Position numbers and translations under genes: made by a program. From NCBI RefSeq assembly GCF_963678635.1, contig NC_087065.1:61840754-61904753 (forward strand): a stretch of DNA of 64,000 nt. The letters are read 5' to 3'. Positions 44,394-55,344 of this stretch are shown here, piece after piece. The stretch is from Symsagittifera roscoffensis. Its lineage: Eukaryota > Xenacoelomorpha > Acoela > Convolutidae. Numbering within the stretch: the stretch's first letter is position 1; each line of letters starts with the position of its first letter. Under the pieces are notes generated by a model. That model saw only the letters and a program-made list of their open reading frames with translations, was not told the DNA's origin and did no database searches.

Positions 44394-45148
44394 TTAGCCT
44401 TCTCCTTCACTCTTCCCTCCTGGATCATTAGTGGTCGAGAGCATCCGCTTCGGGGATTCATTGGATGGCAGATAACGTATGGGAACAATGGAGCCCTCTT
44501 TCACTACCGTCCACAGAAAATCTTCATCATGGCTGAAGGTCAATGTGCACTGATTTTCCTTCAGCGATCGAACTCCGAAAACCATCTCTGCTTTCAGTTT
44601 TGGAACAACTGGCTTATCAAGATCTTTGTCAACAGCCCCCAATTTCAGACGGGCGGTGTTACATCTATCGATCTTCAATTCTTGTCCATCTGCTGTCTCT
44701 AGTCTGCCCTCATATGGCTCAATCTCAGGCGAGTCTAAGAGATTTCGACCTACATCTGTACGAATGAGATCAGTCGTGGCCCCCGTATCTAGCAAGGCCT
44801 CGATTTGGGTTCTCCCTATGCAAGCATCTACGACTTCTCCACGAGGTCCGTAGGTATCGTGACTAATAACCAATCGCTCAACGCGTGCCTGACGTTGCTC
44901 TTTCGTTTCTCGCCCGGTAGAGACCTCTGAGCCCCGAGATATTCGTTCCAAATTCGACAAAACTTGTTCCTGTTCCCACAGTGTTTTAATGTTTACATCT
45001 GCATCTCGTTTCGGCCACTCGTTGTGGCTTCCTCTAGTCAAAACTTAAGTCAGTTGGTCTCGCTTCGATGCTTGTTGTCTCTGTAATTCGGCTGGGAAAA
45101 AACTTCCTTGTAGCTCGCTCATTGCCCCGGCCCTCGGTAGTTTAAACA
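44394..45148 (-). pseudogene. retroviral-type aspartic protease, copy B
   Basis: Begins with an MSELQG leader shared with copy A and contains the active-site motif LLDTGATTDLI intact, followed by the flap-side sequence (VFGVRSLKEN). The frame breaks at 45041. Gypsy proteases cut the Gag-Pol polyprotein. The downstream reverse transcriptase that should follow is missing; integrase copy B follows instead. Confidence 0.85.
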
Positions 45149-46620
45149 TACCCGATTTCTTCGCGGCTTTTTTTCCCCAAAAGTTTTTGCCTTGGGCCTG
45201 GATCATAGTTGAATCCCTCGCTGTTGTTTGCCCAAAACGCCTCGTTTTTATTGTGCCCCTCCGGAGCATCAAAAAAGTAGCTGACCAGTAGGGTGTCGGT
45301 CGCTTCCTTGCAAGGGTATCTTCTGGTCGCAGGGTCTCCTCATTATAACCTTTCAACATGTCAAAATGCAGAAACTTCACCCTACTCGGATTTGACACCT
45401 TTGACAACTTGTATCTGACTTCGGACAGCCTGGCCATCAGAACATATGGTCCTTCCCACAGGTCAAAAGACTTCTTTGACTTACTTGTCTCTTGTGACCA
45501 CACCCAGACCTTGTCACCACTCGCATAGGGTTCTCCGTGAATTTTCTTCCAGTAATAGCTTTTTTGTCGACTTTGATCTGTCTCGAGTAGTTCTCTTGCG
45601 CTGCTGTGTGCGTCTCGGAACTGTTTGTCTAGCCATTCGGCAATGTCTAGCAATTCGGCAAAACCATCCCTCATCATCATTTCGTCATGAGGTTTTGCGA
45701 AGAACAGATCAACTGGATATTGGCACTCCTCTCCATGCACCAAACAGAACGGCGTAGCTCCCGTTTTTCTATTGATCGTCGTGTTGTACACAAAATTCAA
45801 GTACGGCAACGTCGTGTCCCACATCCTTGTGTTCTCGGCACAAAAATTCAAAACCACTTCGGCCATCTTTGCGTTGTGTCTTCTAGTCCGCCCATTTTCC
45901 TTCGGCTTATAGGGAGAAGTCTGAGTTTTAACAATACCCAAAAGTCGGCACATCTCTTCAATCATTTTGCCACCAACATTTTTTCCTTGATCTGTATGGA
46001 GCACAATGGGAGCTCCAAACTTCAGTACCCAATTGTCCACTATCTCACGAGCCACATCAGCAGAATCTGTCGACACCAGAGGAACTGCAATCGAGTACAT
46101 TGTGAAAAATTTCGTCAAAATAAGCACATGGTTTGCTCTGATACTCGTTGCCATTGTCACTGGTCCCAAGATATCTACTACCAACGTGCAGAATCTGATT
46201 CCCGGGATCAAATGGAGCCAGGCCCTGTGCCCGCTTCGTCTTCATTGTCATCTGGACTGCTCGGCTTAAGCACCCCTGGACTTTTCTTTCAATATCCGTT
46301 CTCATCGTCGGCCACCAATACCCTCGTCGTATTCTTGCCAGCATCTTCTTGACTGCAAGCTGTCCTCCTCTAGTCTCCATCAAATCGAATTGGCTAAAGA
46401 TTTCCATCCGTCCAACCACTGGAACTACTGTCAGAAGGTTTGGCCTCGAGCTATCTCGCTGAAAACTCTCTTTTTGTACACTATTCCATCTTTAATGCTC
46501 AACTCATTCCATCTTGACCAGTAGGCCAGTGTTTCAGGTCCATACTGCATGGCCTTCTCCTTCGGGTTGATGTTCGTTCCAAGTGACGGCATATTAATCG
46601 TCTCATTAAATGTTCCCGCC
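45045..46620 (-). pseudogene. integrase, copy A
   Basis: Preceded by the short linker that follows RNase H in Gypsy pol (PETLAYWSRWNELS, ..DGIVYKKRVF near 46500). The zinc-binding region is degenerate (RGYWWPTMRTDIERKVQGC). The catalytic core shows Asp in VVDILGP, Asp in HTDQGKN and Glu in SPYKPKENGR. The C-terminal domain runs to FVNY-free sequence ending at 45211, then joins directly to the leader of protease copy B. Frameshifts occur near 46200 and 46420. It is the better of the two integrase copies. Confidence 0.88.
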
Positions 46621-46688
46621 CAATAGAAAACTTAAGCAATCGCTTCATCTTCTTTCTGCATCTTCACAACTCCGCCTGGCGTTCTTTT

Positions 46689-47701
46689 CTAACGATTCGA
46701 CTCGATGTCATCGTCTTCATTCGTTGCTGACTCGTTGACACTTGCAACTGTTTCCGGTACACTCATAGGTCTGCACTTTCGCAGTGCCTCTTCTAACGAG
46801 ATCTCTTTGTGGCAACCTGCAATTTCGTCATCGTCCATGTTTTCGCAAATCGCTCCCGCTGAGTGATCGTCAAAAGTAGCTGGCCATCCCTCTTCATCGG
46901 ATAGGACATCATCGGATTGCTTGACAGCAGCTGCTATCTTCGCTATCAGCTGCCTTCTCTTCTCGTTACTCGAATAGCCTTCTCCTTCACTCTTTCCTCC
47001 TGGATCATGGGTGGTCGAGAGCATCCGCTTCGGGGATTCATTGGGTGGCAGATAACGTATGGGAACCATGGAACCCTCTTTCACTCTCGTCCACAGAAAA
47101 CTTTTATCATGGCTGAACGTCAACGTGCACCGATTTTCCTTCAGCGATCGAACTCCGAAAACTAGCTCTGCTTTCATTTTTAGAACAACTAGCATATCAA
47201 GATCTTTGTCAACAGCCCCCAATTTCAGACGGGCGGTGATACATCCATCCACTTTCATTTCCTGTCCATTTGCTGTCTCTAGTCTGCCCGATATGGCTCA
47301 ATCTCAGACGAGTCTAAGAGATTTCGAGCTACATCTGTACGAATGAGGTCAGTCGTGGCTCCCGTAACTAGCAAGGCCTCGACTTGGGTTCTCCCTATGC
47401 AAGCATCTACGACTTCTCCACGAGGTCCGTAGATATCGTGACTATTTAGCAATCGCTCGACACGTGGCTGAGGTTGTTCTTTCGTTTCTCGCCCGGTAGA
47501 GACCTCTGAGCCCCGAGGTATTCGTTCCAAAATCGACAGAACTTGTTCCTGTTCCCACAGTGTTTTAATGTTTACATCTGCATCTCGTTTCGGCCACTCG
47601 TTGTGGCTTCCTCTACTCGAACAGTATGTCAGTTGGTCTCGCTTCAATGCTCGTTGTCTCTGTAAGTCGACCGGTAAGAAACTTACTTGGAGCTCGCTCA
47701 T
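46689..47701 (-). pseudogene. retroviral-type aspartic protease, copy A
   Basis: Same protein as copy B but with the catalytic Asp changed: LLVTGATTDLI in place of LLDTGA. A frameshift separates 47701-47279 from 47258-46689. The 3' extension to 46689 is longer than in copy B. After it the sequence passes almost directly into the pre-integrase linker, so about the whole reverse transcriptase and RNase H region is deleted. Confidence 0.85.
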
Positions 47702-47765
47702 TGCCCGGCCCTCGGTATTTTAAACGAACCGAAGACTTTCTCTTACACTCCTTCGCAAAAAGACC

Positions 47766-48832
47766 CTACTGACCGCATTCGAAACAACCTAGACTGTCCC
47801 CTCCATGCCTCGCGTTGATTTCTCGATTCTCTTTCGAGTTCGGACCAGTCGGCTGCCTGGGCCCTTGCGTTGGTTCCTGTAACGGCAGATTTTTAGGGTG
47901 TGGAGCAGGATTTAGTGAATTAACCAACCTGCCGATCATAGTCATCATATCATGCATCTGCAAAGCCACCTGATCCATTCGTTGGTCGGTGGTCGTCCGC
48001 ATCGCCGTCATCAACTCACCATGCCTCGAGTTCTACATCTCGATCTGTCACACAAGTTCGTCCAGTCTCTGATCAGTACCCGTCTGTGTTCTTCTAAGCT
48101 CTGCTCCAGTTCGTCTGGCACTACCAATTTCTCGATCATCGCTGGTTGATCCAGACATGAATTCTGATGCGCCTTGCAGCTTTCGAATATAGTTGGGCCA
48201 TCTCCCGCTTCTCGTTCTGGCAGTATTTTTCGCCAATTCAAGAGACCGAGGTCGTGTTATCGCCTGACTGAAACTTTCAAATTCCTCTCGTAGAAGTAAC
48301 TCCTGCACTTCTTCATCGTAGATGCCGTCTATGAACTACTCACAGTTCATGTCGTCTCTCGCTTGCTCATCCATTTTTCTGTTTGTCACGTCACCTAGCG
48401 ACATTACTCGCCTCGAGAACTCTCGCAAGCTTTTCTTCTCTCCTTGCATCAGGCTCTTGAACTCAGCTCTGGATGCCGCGCGACTCTGGAATGGCATCAG
48501 CCGTTGATTGAGCTCGGTGAGCATCCTAGCCAACGTTGGCTCGTCGTAGCCCTCGATCTCTACTCGAAAGAGGGCAAGCATGCTTGTAAATTTGTTCAAA
48601 GCCAAGCTCGTCAAACAGGTTGGCAGTACCATCCTGGCCTGCTCGTCCTCCCAGCGGTTGGCATCTGCGACCCAAGCGAAATGCTTTCTCCAGTCTGCTC
48701 AGTTTTGATAGCTACTGGAAGGAAAACAATCCGGCGTATTGTTGCGAATCCAAACACGCCTTGTTGCCTGTCCAGCGGGTTTGCTGCTGCAACTGCAACT
48801 TCAGCAATCAGCGACCTATCATGCTCTTCCAT
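47766..48832 (-). pseudogene. Gag, frameshifted
   Basis: Pieces in order are an N-terminal segment from ATG 48832, a Gag-like helical region (48632-48336, with YDEPTLARMLTELNQRL and KSLREFSRRVMSLGDV), its continuation in another frame (ELLLREEFESF) and a Met/Gln/Pro-rich piece ending in a zinc-knuckle start CFECGQ. The knuckle is broken by TAG immediately after Gln and its His position is Leu. Frames shift near 48630, 48300 and 48050. Confidence 0.75.
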
Positions 48833-48894
48833 GCCGTATTAAGCCCGAGTCGTCAATTGGCAACACACACCTTGCAACTGCAATCCAGAGTTAG

Positions 48895-48912
48895 GCCCAC
48901 CCAGGAGCGCCA
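48895..48912 (-). other. primer-binding site candidate
   Basis: One base inside the 5' LTR the minus strand reads TGGCGCTCCTGGGTGGGC. Starting with TGG, it can pair with the CCA end of a tRNA. I cannot say which tRNA. Confidence 0.6.
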
Positions 48913-48913
48913 A

Positions 48914-51375
48914 CGTAGAATTAGGGGACTCGTTTGCAAACTGTCCCTTTGGCAAGGAATTCAGCGGGGCGACCGAGATTCACTACTTTCTACATTCCCG
49001 AAAAGTTTGATTTGGTGGCAAAAATCCTGTATTGCTCTCTGTTGCTTGCCCCTTTTGTGTATTGCTCTTCCGGTTGTCTTGTCTACTCGTTACAATCGCA
49101 AGAGTTTCAAATTGTAATTCAAATCAGATGATTATACGTCTGATTTGCAGAGGGCTATGAGTGGCCAGGTTTTGATCTAATAATCAAATCAAATGGAAAG
49201 GGTCTGCGATGTATCAGCATAAATTGTCTTATTGCAAATAACTTCCAGCTAACTCCACTAATACTGAACTATTCTCTCTCTAGAGAATCTCTGACGAGAA
49301 GCAACTATCTACTATTTCTGCTACAGTTGTTCTCTGACTTCGAGAACCAACTACTCGATTCGCTAGCAATAATTCTTTTCTCTAATTAACGGAGAACCAA
49401 TTATACTCTCTCTCTTTCTCTCTCTCTCTCAGTATCAATTGCTCTCTTCTCTGGTTGAGAACCAACTACTCTCAATAGTAGTTAACAACTGTTCTGACTC
49501 TTAAAGGCTCTTCGGTACCCTCCAAATCCTTGTCTTTCTTTACGCTTAGTTTTATATAAGTCACGCCATTCCCCATCGGTCCCGACATCCGCTTAAATCA
49601 CCCATCCGCACATGTTTTAAGACTATATTCCTCTTCCTGTCTTTTCTGCCACTTTCGAACTTGAGTTTCTTTTATCAATCTTTTCACGTTTATTAGATAC
49701 CCGGTTTGCGGTAGGTGTCACAATTTGACCAAGCAAATAATTGTCTTTGGATTCTAATCAACTATTTCTTGACCTCAGTGACTTCAGCCCTCGAGTTCAA
49801 CTAACCTCTAAACGATGCTATGTTTACCCAGTAATCCGCCCAAGTTCTTTATTTTGAATATCCCGTTAACGCTCCGACCTCCTAAGTGTAGAGGGAGACC
49901 CTTTTTATGGGTAGCTAATCTATTTCAGGCATCTAAAATTTCTATCTGAACTCTATTCCAATCCCGACCTTTTAGCTATCAGGGTGAGGTATTTTGTCTA
50001 TTAGGGGTCAAATCAAACTGAAAAGTAACCTCCGGGAAGCCAAGTAAAATCCCCGTCCGTTCATACAATTTAGGGGCCTAATTCTCATGCTACGGTTCTA
50101 TTAGTATCAATTTCTTCTGAAAGTACTTTTCTTTAGTCTAGTTGAAATGCTATTAATAGATGACTCGCCAAGCTAAACTGAACCCAATGTTTACCAAGTC
50201 CACTTTGAATTAAACCCACATTTCCAGGGTTGCAATGTAAAAGATATATCTCTATCAGCTTCTGCTCCAGTTTTCGATATATAAGTTTTGCACAAATTTT
50301 TAGCAAGGTGATCCATTCTCATTTCTAGGGGTTAGGCTGGGAAATACGCCACTTTCCGGTGTTAATCTCGAGGTTTTCCATGCAATTTTGGGATCAAAAC
50401 AACCAAAAGTCAACTTAATGTCAAACTTCCGGGGTCAAACGTCCATATTTGGGTTCAGAATCCCATGGTGGTCCTAACTACCCAGTTTCATTCATTTACC
50501 ATTAATATTTCACAAGTAATCCCATTTCTAAGGTCCATTATCTTTTTTTCCGGAAAAATACTATCAACACCGGAAGGAGTCACCGGAGAGTTTTCAATTA
50601 CAAGGGGTCTTTTTTTGGGGTTTGTATCTTATACCAATTGCCACAAAAAACTCATTATGCCACCGTTCATCATTTCGCGTAAATTGCCTATTTCCGGTCT
50701 AAGGGGGCGTTTTTCCAAGTGCTAATAGCTTCCGGCCCAATCGCCGGATTTGGTTCAAGTTATAATACAAGATGTATCTTGCCTCTACCTATCGCCCCTC
50801 CAAGTTTCAGCTCCTTGCCATCATTGGAGGCAGACAAACGAATCCCGGAATTTATGGGTGGGTTTGTCTACTTAGGGCATAAAACTGGAAGTGGGGTTCC
50901 TAAGAATCTGGGGTTCCAAACTTAAGCTTCCCCTAACTAGGCCTTCAACATACTAGAATTTGAGCCCAACACCGTCGCTAGTTTCCGAGTTCTGATAGGG
51001 GCATTTACACTTCCGGGGACCGTTATCACTTGCCCCCCAAGAGTCTGAGGGGTCCCGTTTTTTGTATGCCCGGGTCAAATCATCCCTAGTATCGCTCCTC
51101 TGATTTTCATAACATTAGCTTTCTTAGTTCCGATTTTGGGGTTTTGGGTCGCCCATTTTGTCAAATTTTGTTTTCTGGCATAGGAGGAACGATATCTGCC
51201 AAGTTTGAACTATTTCGAACTTTACCCTTTGTTTGCTCTACTACTTAACTTACTGACGAATCAATCTTACGCTCAGGTTACTATAGCATGTATTACAGTA
51301 GAATCGCCATTTCTACAGGTTGATCCATAACTTTAAATGCAAGATTCTATTAAAACGGCTGAATATGTGGTTTCA
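48914..51375 (-). repeat. 5' LTR
   Basis: Collinear with 40662-43111. In plus orientation it begins CGTAGAATTAGGGG (CG where the other LTR has TG) and ends GGTTTCA. A (CT)n stretch near 49415 is longer than in the other LTR. Confidence 0.9.
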
Positions 51376-51566
51376 ATAAAAATAGGTTACAATAAAAACT
51401 ATATATCGTTTCAATAAAAACTATAATTGCTTTCAATAAAAGTAGGTTACAATAAAAACTATATATCGTTTCAATAAAAACTATAAATGGTTTCAATAAA
51501 AATAGGTTACAATAAAAACTATATATCTTTTCAATAAAAACTATTTATGGATTCAATAAAAACTAG
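51376..51566 (+). repeat. 60-bp higher-order satellite at the LTR edge
   Basis: About three repeats of a 60-bp unit made of a 38-bp and a 22-bp part, both carrying CAATAAAAA, with the shared phrases TAGGTTACAATAAAAACT and CTATATATCG. The array begins with the last bases of the LTR (GGTTTCAATAAA), so the LTR end resembles the satellite unit. Confidence 0.9.
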
Positions 51567-51596
51567 GCGTGGAAATTGTTAAGGGGTGGAGATTGT

Positions 51597-52037
51597 GGGT
51601 CTTATGCTTTAAAGGGCCCAAATTCATTATTTCTACATCTCTTGAACTGAAATTGATGTGGTTGAATTTGATTGGCTAATTAGCCAATCAAGTTCCATCT
51701 ACATTTTCTGCCATATCAATTGAAATTTCAAGCTGATAAAATTATTAGCCGAAATGATAAAGAAAGTTGAATTTTGTTTTGTCAAGCCATTTTACTGAAT
51801 TTTGCTTGTCTGGGCAAGGTTTCACGAGTGACTCGAAAATAATTTGACAATTTGACTCAAAGTTCCACCTTTTCGGCAATTTCGGCTAATTTTTTTATCT
51901 GCTAGAAAAGTTGATCGGAATGCCTGACCATGTAACTTGAATTTGATTGGCTAAAATTACCCAATCAAATTTGATCGCATAATTTCCAGCTTACGATGTA
52001 GAAAAATTGATTTTGGGTCGTCTAGTGCATAAGACCC
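51597..52037. mobile_element. MITE with 8-bp target duplication (hAT-type)
   Basis: 441 bp with inverted termini GGGTCTTATGC and imperfect arms of about 100 bp (shared phrases include TTTCTACATC and TTTGATTGG). The flanks 51589-51596 and 52038-52045 are both GAGATTGT, a perfect 8-bp duplication typical of hAT insertion. Confidence 0.88.
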
Positions 52038-52045
52038 GAGATTGT

Positions 52046-53387
52046 TAAGTAGATCCCTTCATTTTGAATCGTAAAATTGGGGACTTGAAGCCGAAAACTT
52101 CTATATTTTCAAAATCAATTTTGAGTGTTCAATTGACTTCTCGGAGTATTGAAAAACAAGTTGTTTTTGAATTGTTTTCGGTTAAAATTAAAAACGCCTG
52201 AACTGTTTAAAATTTGAAGCTGCTGTCACGTGCACCTCCGTCCTGTCCTATACATGAAGGTCTTTATCTTCCCTTCTTAGGCTATTTGAAGTGTTAGCCA
52301 ATCAAATTTCTTCATTTTATATTTCTGTAGCGCATTTTGAGCTAAAGTCATATACAGCTTGAACATAGAACTGCATTTTCAGAATTTTACCCTTTGCTTC
52401 TATCAAACAGAAGCGCATTTTCTCCCAGCTATTTCATTCTCCTTGTTTTCCTAAATATAAATTTTGCACTGCAATTCGTGCCAGGTTTTTTTTTACTCTT
52501 TCCTCCTTTTATATACTATTTCGTTTTTTGTCAGTTTAATTTTTATCCGCGCTCAGCTATCGTTTCAACCTGGAATTTTCCAAGTTAGATCGATTATTAC
52601 TTCTTTTGACTGTTTATAGCACACTTATAAAACGAATAGCACACGAATAAAACTTTTACGATAATTTCATAATTGGATAGAATTGGTTGTTTGAATTTCA
52701 CTCTTTTTGTTATGCTTGGAATATCTTCGGCTTAATCACTGACGTGCCCACATCCTATCTTAGTATGCACCCAGTTTTTATTGCAGTTGATCTTAGTGAG
52801 TGTGGTCGAGGAAAACAAGCCAACAGATTTCAAGTCGAATTTTAGAGTTTTCAGGCGCAATTCAGGCATAATATGTTGTAACAAGAGTACAATTAAGTTT
52901 TTAACGACAGTTTCAGTTTTCAGGTTCAATTGATAATTTGGATCGACCGTACAATTCGTTAAGCATTAACCATATTACTAAAGAAAATTAAATTAAAACA
53001 TTAAGTGGTGTAATTTACAAAAAATAAATGCAACCCTGCATAAAAAAATGTAAAAATTGATTTTATTTGCGTGTTTGTATGAAATGCATATTTTATTCAG
53101 AACTGTTTTTCAGAATTAATACATGCTTGCGGAGGGCATTCTACGAGTGGCTAACAGGTGGAGAGTTCTGTTAGCTAACAGGCTGCAAAATTTTGAGGCA
53201 CTTTTTTGTCCAAACAAAATGCTTCTCAATTTAGTGACAAGCTTTCTGATTTAATTAAATTAAAACCGGAGATGTTTAAGTTTTTTCGGCTATCCGGGAA
53301 AGGGCTCCGTGGGTACGCACCATTCTACGGTAGGTCCCTCAGGGAGGGGGAAGGAGAGGTTGTACGATTGATCCGACAATGTAAGCA
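52046..53387. other. no gene recognised
   Basis: AT-rich sequence with short chance ORFs on both strands and no domain. Confidence 0.4.
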
Positions 53388-53752
53388 GTAAGTATACATA
53401 AAAATCACCAATTTACGGTGTTTTGAGACCATATTATCTATCAATTTTTTAAAACTTGAAGTTAAATTGGATCAAGTTAACATCCTCCCCCCCTAATAGA
53501 CCAAGTTAAGATCCTCCACCCCAGCGCTTAAATTAAATTAAATTTGCTAAGCGCTGCATGTAAAATGCTCGATTCTGATTGGCTGAAAATTCCCAACTTA
53601 GAACCAAGTTAACATCCTCCACCCTAAACGTGTTTAAGGGGGATTGTTAACTTGGTCCGTTAAATTTTCAAAACTAGTAGCTTCAAGTAAAAAAAAAATT
53701 GATAGATCATGGTCTCAAAACACCGTAAATCAATCTTTGCTACTATACTTAC
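53388..53752. mobile_element. palindromic MITE
   Basis: Arms of about 90 bp pair in inverted orientation: GTAAGTATA, ATTTACGGTGTTTTGAGACCAT, a TATCAATTTTTT clause and a GTTAACATCC/TTGTTAAC clause. The centre carries several CAAGTTAA-ATCCTCC phrases. No clear target duplication. Confidence 0.75.
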
Positions 53753-53842
53753 AGATAGGCTTGAAATCCCGTCGGCTGGATGTCCTCCACCCAGTGAGTG
53801 TATTGTTTTTTATAGTATTGACCAATAGTTGTCCGGTCAATA

Positions 53843-54962
53843 AGACGACAGCTGTTGAGACGACAGCTGTTGAGACGACAGCTGTTGAGACGACAGCCGC
53901 TTTTGGTGGGACTTAAAGACGACGCTACACGTAGTTCTCTACACTGTATTTCTGAGAAATTTCAGCCGCTTAAATTCGAACTGTTCAATTTTCAGATAAT
54001 AACGCTTATTTGTCGTCTCAATGTATTGTCGTCTTAAGGGCATGTCGTCTTATGTAAGGGCCTGTCCTCTAATTATTCACGTGACCAAAAAGATAAATGA
54101 AGTAATCCAGGCCGGAAAAGCTGGGCGAAAAAGCAAATATGATAGACAGGTCCCTCGCATGCATTTCGCATGTTATAATGCTGAAAAATACATTGTGAAT
54201 AAATTATGCATTTCAAAATCTCGTGTTTTCATTACCTTGTTTATATCAAGAAATATGCTCGCTTCAAATTATTTTACGGTATAATAACCATTTTTGGGTT
54301 GACTTATTTGTTATCAAAACTCTTTGAACTTTTTTTTGAATGTTCCACCTTAAAATGATGTACTACGCAGAAAGATCTATAATTTCTATTCTTAACCTTC
54401 TAACTTCAAATCTATCTTTGCTATGAGTCTAATCGAGTTGTCGGTCTAAAGACAGTTCATGCCTGAAATTTGTTAATTATACTAGTTTAAAGATTGGATT
54501 GACCGCGGTTTCTTCACATCAGGATCATCCGTACCAGTTTCCGTCCCGGAATTTCGAAACGTTACTTCATCCCTTTCTGCTCTTAGACCAATCTGCTTAT
54601 TAATCCTTCTCCGTACGCAAGATTAATCAACTATCCTTGGACAGAACTTTAAGCGTAACATAATTAAGGCAAACTTATATTAAGCAGAGCGAAAATTTCC
54701 TGCTCCCATGCAGAGGGTAGGAGGGGTTTCGAGCCATTACATGTCGGTGTAGGCTTGGTCATCATTTCAGCTTAATATTACTATCACTATCTTTCGGCTA
54801 TTCAGATATTAGTTTATTATTATTTCGAGCTCTAAGTTCCTTTTCGCGTTCAGTTTAGACCAAAGACATTTCAGTATTTTATTTGTCTTCTGTTTAACGA
54901 ATGAGAAATAGGTGTAGCGTCGTCTTTAAGTCCCACCAAAAGCGGCTGTCGTCTCAACAGCT
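53843..54962. mobile_element. foldback element with 15-bp tandem terminal repeats
   Basis: The left end has four copies of AGACGACAGCTGTTG. A 50-bp arm (53881-53930) is repeated without mismatch in inverted orientation at 54912-54961. The interior has more GTCGTCT motifs near 54000-54070 and no transposase. Perfect arms suggest recent activity or gene conversion. Confidence 0.75.
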
Positions 54963-54993
54963 CCATTTGTACCAACGTTCATTTGGAGGCCGA

Positions 54994-55344
54994 GCAATAA
55001 GCAGAATGGTCCAAGTGCAGAATGGGTCAAAGAGCAGAAAAACAGAAAAATATTGACTTATATTGGTTTATACGGGCTAATTGATAAAACAATTATTAGA
55101 ATCGTCAAAAAATACCAAGAAAACGAATAAATTATGCATGAATTGACTAATTTCATTAAATTTTTTGATTAATTTTTTTTTTAATTCTTGATTAAATTGC
55201 TCAAATTATGCATAAAATGTTCGTTGCTTTGCTATTGTTGACATTTCTGATAATTATTTTACCGATTAGCTTATAGAAGTTGATATCTTTCTATTTTTCT
55301 GCTCTTGGACCCATTCTGCTCTTAGACCATTCTGCTTATTAGAG
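54994..55344. mobile_element. palindromic MITE with AGCAGAATGG motifs
   Basis: Inverted arms of about 60 bp at each end share AATAAGCAGAATGGTC and AGCAGAAAAA. A stray copy of one arm (TTTCTGCTCTTAGACC) lies near 54577. It starts about 30 bp after the foldback element. Confidence 0.7.

Larger units (their letters stand above)
40662..51375 (-). mobile_element. Gypsy-type LTR retrotransposon, defective, long LTRs
   Basis: Two direct ~2.45-kb LTRs (40662-43111 and 48914-51375) enclose minus-strand gag, protease and integrase remnants in Gypsy order (integrase after protease). A primer-binding-like site adjoins the 5' LTR. Reverse transcriptase and RNase H are missing and part of pol is duplicated. 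LTR differences are numerous, so insertion is not recent. Outer flanks GGTTG and ATAAA do not match, so no target duplication is present. Confidence 0.9.

Noticed and set aside
45446-47346. Plus-strand ORFs of 80-220 codons opposite the Gypsy pol
   Set aside because: They are antisense shadows of the minus-strand protease and integrase.
53843-53905. CRISPR-like direct repeats
   Set aside because: Units are contiguous 15-bp repeats without spacers and belong to an inverted-repeat element in a eukaryotic genome.
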